Shown piece by piece: positions 34,839 to 42,732 of a stretch of DNA of 64,000 nucleotides (positions within the stretch are counted from its first letter, which is position 1; every line of letters begins with the position of its first letter). The notes under the pieces are model-generated. The model had not been told where the DNA came from, ran no database searches, and saw nothing but the letters and a program-made list of their open reading frames with translations. The position numbers and the translations under genes are program-made. Origin of the DNA: Aquibium sp. ELW1220. GTDB taxonomy: Bacteria; Pseudomonadota; Alphaproteobacteria; Rhizobiales; Rhizobiaceae. Location: assembly GCF_030398385.1 (NCBI RefSeq), contig NZ_JAOAOQ010000021.1, positions 28,985 to 92,984 on the forward strand. Direction: 5' to 3'.

Positions 34839-34847
34839 TTTGAAAGT
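34839..34847 (+). promoter_or_regulatory. TTTGAAAGT box in the LysR/puuD divergent promoter region
   Basis: Lies in an A+T-rich stretch (TATTATTTTCTAGA then a T-run and GAAAGTG) about 75 nt upstream of puuD and 76 nt upstream of the LysR start. The same 9-mer is in the puuE-uraD/uraH gap at 26747. Possible LysR regulator site; it has not been tested against chance occurrence in the genome. Confidence 0.3.
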
Positions 34848-34920
34848 GTCGGGGCGGCTGCCCTCCTTTCCGTTTGCACTGCAGCACGTAGAGTTCGTCG
34901 ACCGGCCGAGGGGACATGGC

Positions 34921-36135
34921 ATGAACGATTTCGCTCTGTGGTGGGACTGGCTGGCCTTCGGGGTGCGCTGGCTGCACGTGATCACGGCGATCGCCTGGAT
35001 CGGCTCGTCCTTCTACTTCATCGCGCTCGACCTCGGCCTGCACAAGCGCCCCGGTCTTCCCGATGGTGCCTATGGCGAGGAATGGCAGGTTCACGGCGGC
35101 GGCTTCTACCACGTGCAGAAATACCTCGTGGCGCCGGCGCAGATGCCGGAGCACCTGACTTGGTTCAAGTGGGAAGCCTACACCACCTGGATGACCGGCT
35201 TTGCGCTGCTCGCGGTCGTCTATTATGCTGGCGCGGAGCTCTACCTGATCGATCCGAACGTGCTCGATGTTTCCGCTCCGGTGGCGATCGGCATCTCCCT
35301 CGCTTCGCTCGCCTTCGGCTGGATCGTCTACGACCTGCTCTGCCGCTCGCCGCTCGGCATGAACGACACGCGGCTGATGCTGGTGCTGTTCGTGGTGCTG
35401 GTCTTCATGGCCTGGGGCTATACGCAGCTGTTTACCGGCCGCGCCGCGCTGCTGCACCTCGGCGCCTTCACCGCAACCATCATGTCGGCCAACGTCTTCA
35501 TGGTGATCATCCCCAACCAGAAGATCGTGGTGGCCGACCTCATCGCCGGCCGCAAGCCGGACCCGAAATACGGCCGCATCGCCAAGACCCGCTCGCTGCA
35601 CAACAACTACCTGACGCTGCCGGTCGTGTTCCTGATGCTGTCGAACCACTATCCGCTGGCCTTCGCCACGGAGTTCAACTGGGTCATCGCCATCCTGGTC
35701 TTCCTGATGGGTGTTTCGATCCGGCATTACTTCAACACGGTGCACGCGCGGAAGGGCAATCCGACCTGGACCTGGCTGGTGACGGCGATCCTGTTCATCC
35801 TGGTCATGTGGCTGTCGACCGTGCCCAAGGTGCTGACCGGCGAGGACCGCGTTTCGGCCGGCGCCGAGCGCTTCGTCGCCTCGGTGCATTTCGAGCCGGT
35901 GCGCGACACCATCCTCGGCCGCTGCTCGATGTGCCACGCCGCCGAACCCTTCTGGGACGGGGTCTACCAGGCGCCGAAGAACGTGCGGCTGGACACCGAT
36001 GCCGCGATCGCCAACCATGCGCGGGAGATCTACCTCCAGGCCGGTCGCAGCCATGCCATGCCCCCCGGCAATCTGACCGGCGTGACCCCCGAGGAACGGG
36101 CGCTGATCGTGGCCTGGTTCGAGGAGGCGCGCTGA
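34921..36135 (+). CDS. puuD: Urate hydroxylase PuuD (membrane urate oxidase with C-terminal cytochrome c domain)
   Basis: 404 aa from the ATG at 34921 (GAGGGG just upstream). The N-terminal part (about 1-310) has about eight membrane segments (FGVRWLHVITAIAWIGSSFYF, LMLVLFVVLVFMAWGYTQLF, ILFILVMWLSTVPKVLTG) of the urate-oxidase-N family. The C-terminal about 90 residues hold a c-type heme site, CSMCH, and a distal MPPGN Met. It oxidises urate to 5-hydroxyisourate and passes electrons to the respiratory chain, making no peroxide. guaD follows at 1 nt. Confidence 0.94.
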   Translation: MNDFALWWDWLAFGVRWLHVITAIAWIGSSFYFIALDLGLHKRPGLPDGAYGEEWQVHGGGFYHVQKYLVAPAQMPEHLTWFKWEAYTTWMTGFALLAVVYYAGAELYLIDPNVLDVSAPVAIGISLASLAFGWIVYDLLCRSPLGMNDTRLMLVLFVVLVFMAWGYTQLFTGRAALLHLGAFTATIMSANVFMVIIPNQKIVVADLIAGRKPDPKYGRIAKTRSLHNNYLTLPVVFLMLSNHYPLAFATEFNWVIAILVFLMGVSIRHYFNTVHARKGNPTWTWLVTAILFILVMWLSTVPKVLTGEDRVSAGAERFVASVHFEPVRDTILGRCSMCHAAEPFWDGVYQAPKNVRLDTDAAIANHAREIYLQAGRSHAMPPGNLTGVTPEERALIVAWFEEAR

Positions 36136-36136
36136 G

Positions 36137-37438
36137 TTGGGCGATCTCCTGATCCGCGGACGGGTTCTTTCCTTCCTGCGAGAGCCGGATGGGGTCGAGG
36201 ACCATGCGTCCTACCGCTACGAGGAGGATGGCGCGGTTCTGGTGCGCGAGGGCCGGATCGCCGCGGTCGGAAGCCACTCGGCCGTCTCCGCTCGAACAGG
36301 GCCGGACGTCGCCGTGGCCGACCACCGGCCGCATCTCGTCCTGCCAGGCTTCATCGACGCGCATATCCACATGCCGCAGATGCAGGTGATCGCCTCCTAT
36401 GGGGCGGAACTGCTCGACTGGCTGAACGACTACACCTTCCCGGAGGAGACGCGGTTCTCCGACGCCCAGCACGGCCGGCGCATCGCGCGGCTGTTCCTCG
36501 ACGAGGTGCTGCGGCACGGCACCACGACGGTGGCTGCCTACTGTTCGGTGCACAAGGCGTCGGCGGAGGCCTTTTTCGAGGAGAGCCACGCGCGCAACAT
36601 GCTCAACATCGCCGGCAAGGTGATGATGGACCGCAACGCGCCGGAAGCGCTCACCGACACGCCGCAGACGGGCTATGACGACACGAAGGCGCTGATTGCC
36701 GCCTGGCACGGCAAGGGGCGGCAGCTCTATGCCATTACGCCGCGCTTCGCGATCACGTCGAGCCCCGAACAGATGGAGATGGCCGGAGCGCTCGCCGCCG
36801 AGCATCCGGACTGCCACGTGCAGACGCATCTTTCCGAAAATCATGCCGAAATCCGCTGGACGCAGGAGTTGTACCCTCAGGCCAGGGACTACACGGACGT
36901 CTACGCTCGGTATGGGCTCATCGGCGCCAGGAGCCTGTTTGGCCACTGCATCCACCTGTCGGAGCGCGAGGCCGATGCGATGGCCGAGGCGGGCGGCGTG
37001 GCGGTGTTCTGCCCGACCTCCAACCTGTTCCTCGGTTCCGGGCTGTTCGACTACCAGCGCTATCGTCGCCGGGACAAGCGGCTGCGCGTGGCGACGGCGA
37101 CCGATGTCGGCGGCGGCACGAACTACTCCATGCTCCGGACGATGGACGAGGCCTACAAGGTGATCGCCCTGCAGGGCGAGAAGCTGAACCCGCTGCAGAG
37201 TTTCTGGCAGCTGACGCGCGGCAATGCCGAGGCGCTGTCGATCTCAGACCGGGCGGGCACGCTGGAGCCCGGCACCGATGCCGACATCGTGGTGCTCGAC
37301 GCCAGCGCCACGCCGGCCATGGCGTTGCGCCGCGAGCGGGTCGAGACGCTGGCGCAGGAGCTTTTCCTGCTGCAGACGCTCGGTGACGACCGCGCGGTGA
37401 AGGCCGTGTATGTCGCGGGGCGGGCGGCGAAGAGGTGA
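36137..37438 (+). CDS. guaD: Guanine deaminase
   Basis: 433 aa amidohydrolase from a TTG at 36137, one base after the puuD stop, so translationally coupled. Metal ligands HIHMPQM (about residue 75), QTHLSEN (about 230), FGHCIHLS (about 270) and ATDVGGG (about 320) are all present. FPEETRF, LRHGTTT and FCPTSNLFLGSG match bacterial GuaD. It converts guanine to xanthine, feeding XdhAB. Confidence 0.95.
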   Translation: MGDLLIRGRVLSFLREPDGVEDHASYRYEEDGAVLVREGRIAAVGSHSAVSARTGPDVAVADHRPHLVLPGFIDAHIHMPQMQVIASYGAELLDWLNDYTFPEETRFSDAQHGRRIARLFLDEVLRHGTTTVAAYCSVHKASAEAFFEESHARNMLNIAGKVMMDRNAPEALTDTPQTGYDDTKALIAAWHGKGRQLYAITPRFAITSSPEQMEMAGALAAEHPDCHVQTHLSENHAEIRWTQELYPQARDYTDVYARYGLIGARSLFGHCIHLSEREADAMAEAGGVAVFCPTSNLFLGSGLFDYQRYRRRDKRLRVATATDVGGGTNYSMLRTMDEAYKVIALQGEKLNPLQSFWQLTRGNAEALSISDRAGTLEPGTDADIVVLDASATPAMALRRERVETLAQELFLLQTLGDDRAVKAVYVAGRAAKR

Positions 37439-37548
37439 CACGGCTTTCGGGCCGATTCGTCTGCCCCAAAGGCATGTCCCGAACTGCTGCTTGCCCGACC
37501 GGGTCGTCCAGGGCTTATTGACCGCCTCAAGGAACCGGACGGAACGGC

Positions 37549-38229
37549 ATGAACCTTTCAGCGACCATCGACGCCCTCTTCATCGGCACGGTGGAGGAGC
37601 GCTGGCCGGGCCGGCCGCCATCGGCGATCGGCAAGCGGCGCACAAGCGAGCGGCTGGAGATCGGGCCGACGGGCTTTCCACGCGATGCACAGGCCGACCT
37701 CGCGGTGCATGGCGGTCGAGAAAAGGCGATCCATCATTATCCCGGCGATCACTATGCAGCATGGCGGGCCGAACTCGGCCGCGACGACCTCGTCGCCGGC
37801 GGCTTCGGCGAGAATGTCTCGACGGTCGGGCTGACGGAGGAAACGCTGTGCATCGGCGACGTGCTGTCGTTCGGGGGCGCCACCGTTCAGGTGAGCCAGG
37901 GGCGGCAGCCCTGCTGGAAGCTCGCGGCCCATACGGCCGAGGAGCGCATGGCCTATCTGTTCCAGAAGACCGGGCGCACCGGCTGGTATTACCGGGTGCT
38001 GGAGCCGGGGCATGTGGCCGAGGGCGACACGATCAGGCTCGTCGAGCGCCCGCGGCCCGGCTGGACGGTGAAGCGTGTAACGCTTGCCCGGCTGTCGCGG
38101 CGGGTCGAACCGGCGGACGCGGCGTTTCTCGCCGACATGCCGGAACTCTATGCCGGCTGGCGCGAGGCTTTCGCGGCGATGGCGCTTGGGAAAGCCGGCG
38201 AGGACACGGCGGCCCGGCTGAAGGGCTGA
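37549..38229 (+). CDS. MOSC-domain protein (YiiM-like)
   Basis: 226 aa. The MOSC core includes DAQADLAVHGGREKAIHHYP, GGFGENVSTVGLTEETLCIGD and the Cys-containing VSQGRQPCWKLAAH, followed by TGWYYRVLEPG. MOSC proteins bind molybdenum cofactor or transfer sulfur; YiiM-type members reduce N-hydroxylated bases (6-hydroxylaminopurine) in E. coli. Its location just after guanine deaminase and near the Mo-dependent Xdh fits either role. Confidence 0.88.
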   Translation: MNLSATIDALFIGTVEERWPGRPPSAIGKRRTSERLEIGPTGFPRDAQADLAVHGGREKAIHHYPGDHYAAWRAELGRDDLVAGGFGENVSTVGLTEETLCIGDVLSFGGATVQVSQGRQPCWKLAAHTAEERMAYLFQKTGRTGWYYRVLEPGHVAEGDTIRLVERPRPGWTVKRVTLARLSRRVEPADAAFLADMPELYAGWREAFAAMALGKAGEDTAARLKG

Positions 38230-38296
38230 AGCGGACAGGGTGCAAGACCTTCTCGCATTGCCGGCCCGGTGGCACGGTGCGGCCGGGCGGCCATGG

Positions 38297-39163
38297 TCAA
38301 TCCGTGTCCGCGCCCTCGTCGAGAACCTTCCGGAAGTAAGCCGCTGCGGCGATCTTTTCGGGAAAGCGCGACGCGCCCGCGAGGTGCAGCCATCCGTCGA
38401 TGATGCCGCAGCGAAGCGCCGTTCCGCTGGAGTCGCTCAACTCGTCGAAGACGCGGCTGCTGCGGCTGGCGAAGGCGAGCGAGGATGGGTCCAGGTGGCG
38501 GTAGACATGTTCCCAGTTCCTGCCGCCGGTAAAGAGCTGTCGGTCGGGATCCGGGTAGAAGTCGAGAGGCCGCCTGCCGACATGGGCGAAGTCGAAGATG
38601 CCGTAGCCGGCCCAGATCGCCCAACTCCCGATCCCGTCGAGCCTGAGGCCGTAGACCGGCTGCCGGGCCACCAACGGCGCCAGGGCGAAAGGCCCGGGCG
38701 GAAAGAGATCGTGGTCGATGAAGGCGAAGACCTTCGGTTCCACGCGCTGCACGACGTGGCGGAACACCCAGTTGAGAGCATTGCCGTGCGACCGGTCGAT
38801 ATGGCGGGCCGGATTGGGCGGCAAGGCCAGGTAGGGCACGCCCGCAGCCTTGCAGATCGCCGCGATCTCCGTCCGGCGCGCAGGCGTTCTCGAATTGTCG
38901 CAGACGGCCAGCACCGCGTCCTGCGAGAAGCGCCGGAACCGGTCAGCCAGATAGTCGATCAGCCAGGGCACCTCGAAGGCGATGGTGACGGCCACCACGC
39001 CGCCCCGCACGGCCTGGAGCTGCGCGAGGAAGTCATCATGTCCTTCGGTCCTTCGCGCGCAGTAGGCCTCGCGCATGACGGCGTTGCGCCCGACCTTGAA
39101 GAGCGCTTCCACCGGTTTGCCGCGAAGGATTTCGCGAGCGGTGTATTCGTCGAGCCGCCGCAT
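38297..39163 (-). CDS. Putative glycosyltransferase-like (GT-A fold) protein
   Basis: 288 aa, no signal or membrane segment. VVAVTIAFEVPWLIDYL and AVLAVCDNSRTPARRTEI resemble a GT-A nucleotide-binding start, and FAFIDHDLFPPGPF supplies a DXD-like (DHD) acid motif. The rest (YGLRLDGIGSWAIWAGYGIFDFAHVG) fits no family I recognise. No polysaccharide genes are nearby. Function is a structural guess. Confidence 0.55.
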   Translation of the reverse strand: MRRLDEYTAREILRGKPVEALFKVGRNAVMREAYCARRTEGHDDFLAQLQAVRGGVVAVTIAFEVPWLIDYLADRFRRFSQDAVLAVCDNSRTPARRTEIAAICKAAGVPYLALPPNPARHIDRSHGNALNWVFRHVVQRVEPKVFAFIDHDLFPPGPFALAPLVARQPVYGLRLDGIGSWAIWAGYGIFDFAHVGRRPLDFYPDPDRQLFTGGRNWEHVYRHLDPSSLAFASRSSRVFDELSDSSGTALRCGIIDGWLHLAGASRFPEKIAAAAYFRKVLDEGADTD

Positions 39164-39383
39164 GGGAATCCCGTCCTGCCTCTGTAGCCGCCCGCGGCCC
39201 TAGCTCAAATCCGGCACTCCGGCCAGAGGATGCTGCTGGCCTGCACCCTGGCTGGCCACCTGCCATGGCCGCCGTGGGGCAGGGGAACGCGGGTTGCCGG
39301 TAGTTTGAGCGGCCGGTGTTCCATGCTAGTCGACGGCGAGCGAGACAGATGGCGATGCGGCCGAAAAGCGGGGACAGTCGACA

Positions 39384-39881
39384 ATGAGCATGGAAAGCGA
39401 CCTGGCCGTCATCCGCAGGCAGGAGGCGTCGATCGTCTTCGAGCGGTTCGACGAGGAGCAGGCCTTCCGGCTCGGCGTGCTCTTGCGCGACCGTGGCGTG
39501 CGCGACGGACTGCCGATCGTGATCGACGTCCGCACCTGGGACCGGGCGCTGTTCTTTGCGGCACTCCCGGGCTCGACCGACGCCAATGCCGACTGGGTGC
39601 GACGCAAGGTCAACACGGTGCGGCGGATGGGCAGGAGCAGCTACCGCGCTGCGCTGGAGCAGAACGCGCCGGACGGGCTTTTCCCGCAGCGCCACGGGCT
39701 CGATCCGCAGGACTACGTTCTGGCCGGCGGCAGCTTCCCGATCCGGCTTGCTGCGGCCGGTATCATCGGCTGCGTGACGATATCGGGCCTGCCGCAGCGC
39801 CAGGACCACGCGATCGTCGTCGAGGCGCTGTGCGCACATCTCGGTCTCGACCACGCGGCGCTGGCGCTGCCGGCGGAGTGA
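39384..39881 (+). CDS. UPF0303/heme-degrading-domain protein (GlcG/HbpS-like fold)
   Basis: 165 aa, cytosolic. Matches the YBR137W/UPF0303 pattern in the region VLLRDRGVRDGLPIVIDVRTWDRALFF, then NADWVRRKVNTVRRMGRSSY and a Gly-rich YVLAGGSFPIRLAAAGIIGCVTISGLPQ-like strand region. Proteins of this fold bind heme or small ligands; a metabolic role is unproven. It is followed by the hydroxypyruvate isomerase gene (46 bp), an association seen with glyoxylate genes. Confidence 0.78.
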   Translation: MSMESDLAVIRRQEASIVFERFDEEQAFRLGVLLRDRGVRDGLPIVIDVRTWDRALFFAALPGSTDANADWVRRKVNTVRRMGRSSYRAALEQNAPDGLFPQRHGLDPQDYVLAGGSFPIRLAAAGIIGCVTISGLPQRQDHAIVVEALCAHLGLDHAALALPAE

Positions 39882-39927
39882 CGCGGTCGCAAGGCCGTCC
39901 AGGCTCGGAATCCGACGGAGATCATGA

Positions 39928-40719
39928 ATGCCGAAGCTCGCTGCCAACCTGTCGACCATGTTCAACGAGACGCCGTTCCTAGAACGGTTCGAGCGCGCGG
40001 CGCGGGCAGGGTTTTCGGCCGTCGAGTTCCAGTTTCCCTATGCCTTCGATCCCGATGCCATCGGCGCCGAACTGAAAAGGAACCGGCTGGAGATCGCGCT
40101 GTTCAACCTGCCGCCGGGCGACATCGAAGCGGGCGAGCGCGGGCTCGCCAGCATTCCCGAGGCGCGCGAACGCTTCCGCGAGAGCCTGGAGCCGGCGCTC
40201 CGCCATGCGCTCGCCACCGGGTGCCGCAAGCTCCACTGCATGGCCGGTGTGCTGTCGGGGCAGGCCGACATGGCCGAGCGGGAAGCGACCTTCGTGGCGA
40301 ACCTGCGCGAGGCGACCGCCCTGTTCTGGCCGCACGGCGTGCGGCTGCTGATCGAACCGCTCAACCCATTCGATACGCCGAACTACTTTCTTTCCTCCGT
40401 GGAGCAGGCTGCTGCCATCGTGGAGGCAGTCGGCTCGCCCGGCGTGGGCATCCAGTATGATTTCTACCATCAGAGCCGCATGCGCGGCGAACTCATCGCC
40501 ACCTTCGACCGCTTCCGAAACCTCATCGGCCACGTGCAGATCGCAGGAAATCCCGGCCGCCACGAGCCCGACACGGGAGAGGTCGACTATCGCTTCGTGC
40601 TCCAGGCACTGGTTTCCCGCGGCTACGACGGTTTCGTCGGCTGCGAATACACCCCGGCCGGCGACACCGTTGCCGGACTCGGCTGGGCGCGGTCATGGCT
40701 GAAGGCTGATGTGGCATGA
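39928..40719 (+). CDS. hyi: Hydroxypyruvate isomerase family protein (TIM barrel)
   Basis: 263 aa AP-endonuclease-2 type TIM barrel. Begins PKLAANLSTMFNETPFLERF, as Hyi/OtnI proteins do. Metal and catalytic residues are in LLIEPLNPFDTP, IQYDFYHQSRM, HVQIAGNPGRHEPDTGEVDY and GCEYTPAG. It interconverts hydroxypyruvate and tartronate semialdehyde (or the 2-oxotetronate analogue). The stop overlaps the glycerate kinase start (ATGA), so the two act together. Confidence 0.9.
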   Translation: MPKLAANLSTMFNETPFLERFERAARAGFSAVEFQFPYAFDPDAIGAELKRNRLEIALFNLPPGDIEAGERGLASIPEARERFRESLEPALRHALATGCRKLHCMAGVLSGQADMAEREATFVANLREATALFWPHGVRLLIEPLNPFDTPNYFLSSVEQAAAIVEAVGSPGVGIQYDFYHQSRMRGELIATFDRFRNLIGHVQIAGNPGRHEPDTGEVDYRFVLQALVSRGYDGFVGCEYTPAGDTVAGLGWARSWLKADVA

Positions 40720-41981
40720 GCGGTTTCGAACCCAAGCGCTTCTTCACCGATCTCTACGAGGCGGCGGTGGCGGCCGCAGATCCCGCGCGGGTCATCGGCC
40801 GCTTCCTGCCCGAGAGGCCGAAGGGGCGGACGATCGTGATCGGGGCCGGCAAGGGATCCGCGCAGATGGCGAGGGCCTTCGAGGACGCGTGGGACGGACC
40901 GCTCGAAGGCCTCGTCGTCACCCGCTACGGCTATGGCGCGCCGTGCACACGCATCGAGGTCGTCGAGGCCGCGCATCCGGTGCCGGACGCGGCGGGGCTC
41001 GCCGGCGCGCAGCGGCTGCTCCGGACGGTTTCGGGGCTGACGGCGGACGATCTTGTCGTGGCGCTGATCTCGGGTGGCGGGTCCGCGCTGCTGCCGGCGC
41101 CGGCCGGGCGGCTCTCGCTCGACGACGAGATCGCGGTCAACCGCGCGCTGCTCGCCTCGGGCGCGCCGATCTCGGCGATGAACGCGATCCGCAAGCACGT
41201 CTCGGCAATCAAGGGCGGCCGGCTCGCCGCGGCCGCGCATCCGGCCCGCGTGGTGACACTCGTCGTTTCCGACATTCCCGGCGACGTCGCCGCTCTCGTT
41301 TCGTCGGGCCCGACCATTCCGGACGGCTCGACGCGTGAGGACGCGCTGCGGCTGGTGGAGACCTGGCGTATGGAACTGCCGGCGGCAGTGATGGCGCATC
41401 TCGCCTCGCCCGAGGCCGACGCGCCGCTGCCCGACGATCCGCGGTTCGCCGGCAACGAGGTTCACGTCATCGCCTCGGCGGCCGTCTCGCTCGAGGCGGC
41501 AGCCGCTGCCGCGCGGGCGCAGGGGCTCGAGGCCGTGATCCTGTCGGACGCGATCGAGGGCGAGGCGCGCGAGGTGGGCGGCGTGCATGCGGCCATCGCA
41601 CGCGAGGTGGCTGCGAGGAACCGGCCGTTCGCCAAGCCCGTGGTCATCCTCTCGGGCGGCGAGACGACCGTGACGCTGCGCGGGGCGGGCAAGGGCGGGC
41701 GAAATTCCGAGTTCCTGCTGGCGCTGGCGCTCGGCATCGACGGGGTGGCCGGCATCTCCGCCTTCGCCGCCGACACCGACGGCATCGACGGGTCGGAGGA
41801 CAATGCGGGCGCCTTCTGCGACGGAACGAGTGCCGCGCGGCTGAGGGCTGCGGGCCGCGACCCGCGCGCGCTGCTTGCCACCAACGACGCCTGGACCGCG
41901 TTCGATGCGCTCGGCGACCTGTTTTCGCCAGGGCCGAGCGGGACCAACGTGAACGATCTGAGGGCGATGCTGGTGCGGTAG
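40716..41981 (+). CDS. gckA: Glycerate 2-kinase (MOFRL family)
   Basis: 421 aa. The N-terminal DUF4147 domain has VIGAGKGSAQMARAFE, LVVALISGGGSALLP and AIRKHVSAIKGGRLA. The C-terminal MOFRL domain has LSGGETTVTLRGAGKGGRNSEFLLA and AADTDGIDGSEDNAGAF. It phosphorylates glycerate to 2-phosphoglycerate. Together with Hyi it can return glyoxylate-derived C3 compounds to central metabolism; glyoxylate carboligase and tartronate semialdehyde reductase are not in the window. Confidence 0.92.
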   Translation: MSGFEPKRFFTDLYEAAVAAADPARVIGRFLPERPKGRTIVIGAGKGSAQMARAFEDAWDGPLEGLVVTRYGYGAPCTRIEVVEAAHPVPDAAGLAGAQRLLRTVSGLTADDLVVALISGGGSALLPAPAGRLSLDDEIAVNRALLASGAPISAMNAIRKHVSAIKGGRLAAAAHPARVVTLVVSDIPGDVAALVSSGPTIPDGSTREDALRLVETWRMELPAAVMAHLASPEADAPLPDDPRFAGNEVHVIASAAVSLEAAAAAARAQGLEAVILSDAIEGEAREVGGVHAAIAREVAARNRPFAKPVVILSGGETTVTLRGAGKGGRNSEFLLALALGIDGVAGISAFAADTDGIDGSEDNAGAFCDGTSAARLRAAGRDPRALLATNDAWTAFDALGDLFSPGPSGTNVNDLRAMLVR

Positions 41982-42007
41982 GCTGTCGCGCGGGGGCGGA
42001 TCGCGCC

Positions 42008-42304
42008 ATGGAACGCGACCAGGCACTGGACATCCTCAGACGGCATCGGGCCGATCTGCAGAATCGGGGCGTGCGCCGCGCCGCGCTGTTCGGGTCGACC
42101 GCGCGTGGGGACAGGCACGCCGGCAGCGACATCGACATCGTCATCGAACTCGACGCGGACACCGGTCTCGGGGTTTACGACCATGTCGACCTCAAGGCCT
42201 ACTTCGCGGGCCTGTTCGAGGGGTCTGTCGACGTGGTCAGCCGCGAAGGGCTGAAGCCGCATGTCCGGGCGGCCGCGCCGAGCAATGCGGTCTATGCGTT
42301 CTGA
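42008..42304 (+). CDS. MntA-like minimal nucleotidyltransferase (orphan antitoxin candidate)
   Basis: 98 aa. The GSTARGDRHAGSDIDIVIEL motif is the GSx10DxD nucleotidyltransferase core. In MntA-HepT systems such proteins adenylylate the HepT/HEPN ribonuclease. No intact HEPN partner is seen on either side: the overlapping ATG at 42294 opens only about 43 codons. So it is either an orphan or a remnant of a pair. Confidence 0.8.
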   Translation: MERDQALDILRRHRADLQNRGVRRAALFGSTARGDRHAGSDIDIVIELDADTGLGVYDHVDLKAYFAGLFEGSVDVVSREGLKPHVRAAAPSNAVYAF

Positions 42305-42502
42305 CAAGGCGCTGCGCGGATGTTCCGATGTCGCGCTGCCGCTTGGTCCCGGCGCCAACAGCTGGCCGATGGCGCGGCGGGCCAAGGCGAGGACGATGAA
42401 AGGATATCCTGGGCCGGCTGCGTGAGTTTGGCCGATCTGATGGCCGATCTTGCAGCTCCCTGTCGGCGCTTCCGACAGGGCCGACACCAAAATCCCGGCG
42501 CC

Positions 42503-42638
42503 GCCGTCATCCTCGGGCTTGTCCCGAGGATCTGCCCGGGCTTCGGGCTTGCACGCGTGCTGCAGTCACGCGGGGAGGCTGGAAACGCCAAGCATTCGAG
42601 GGTCGGGAGATCCTCGGGACAAGCCCGAGGATGACGGC
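42503..42638. repeat. Inverted-repeat element with perfect 31-bp arms (family 5)
   Basis: Arms 42503-42533 and 42608-42638 are exact inverses, and each contains its own hairpin CCTCGGGcttgtCCCGAGG. It lies in the 428-bp non-coding gap between mntA and the udgX gene (42305-42732). Nothing else is recognisable in that gap. Elements with this core are common in alphaproteobacterial intergenic DNA (general knowledge). Confidence 0.9.
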
Positions 42639-42732
42639 GCGATGGTTGTCGCGTCGCCGTGCCAGCCCATCGACCATGCGAGGGCGAGCGAAGTGGACTG
42701 GTGAAAACCACAAATGTGTCGCGGCGCCCCCA

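Noticed and set aside
42294..42424. 43-codon ORF overlapping the mntA stop, considered as HepT
   Set aside because: Too short and without HEPN motifs (RxxxxH). Kept only as a note in the orphan-MntA finding.
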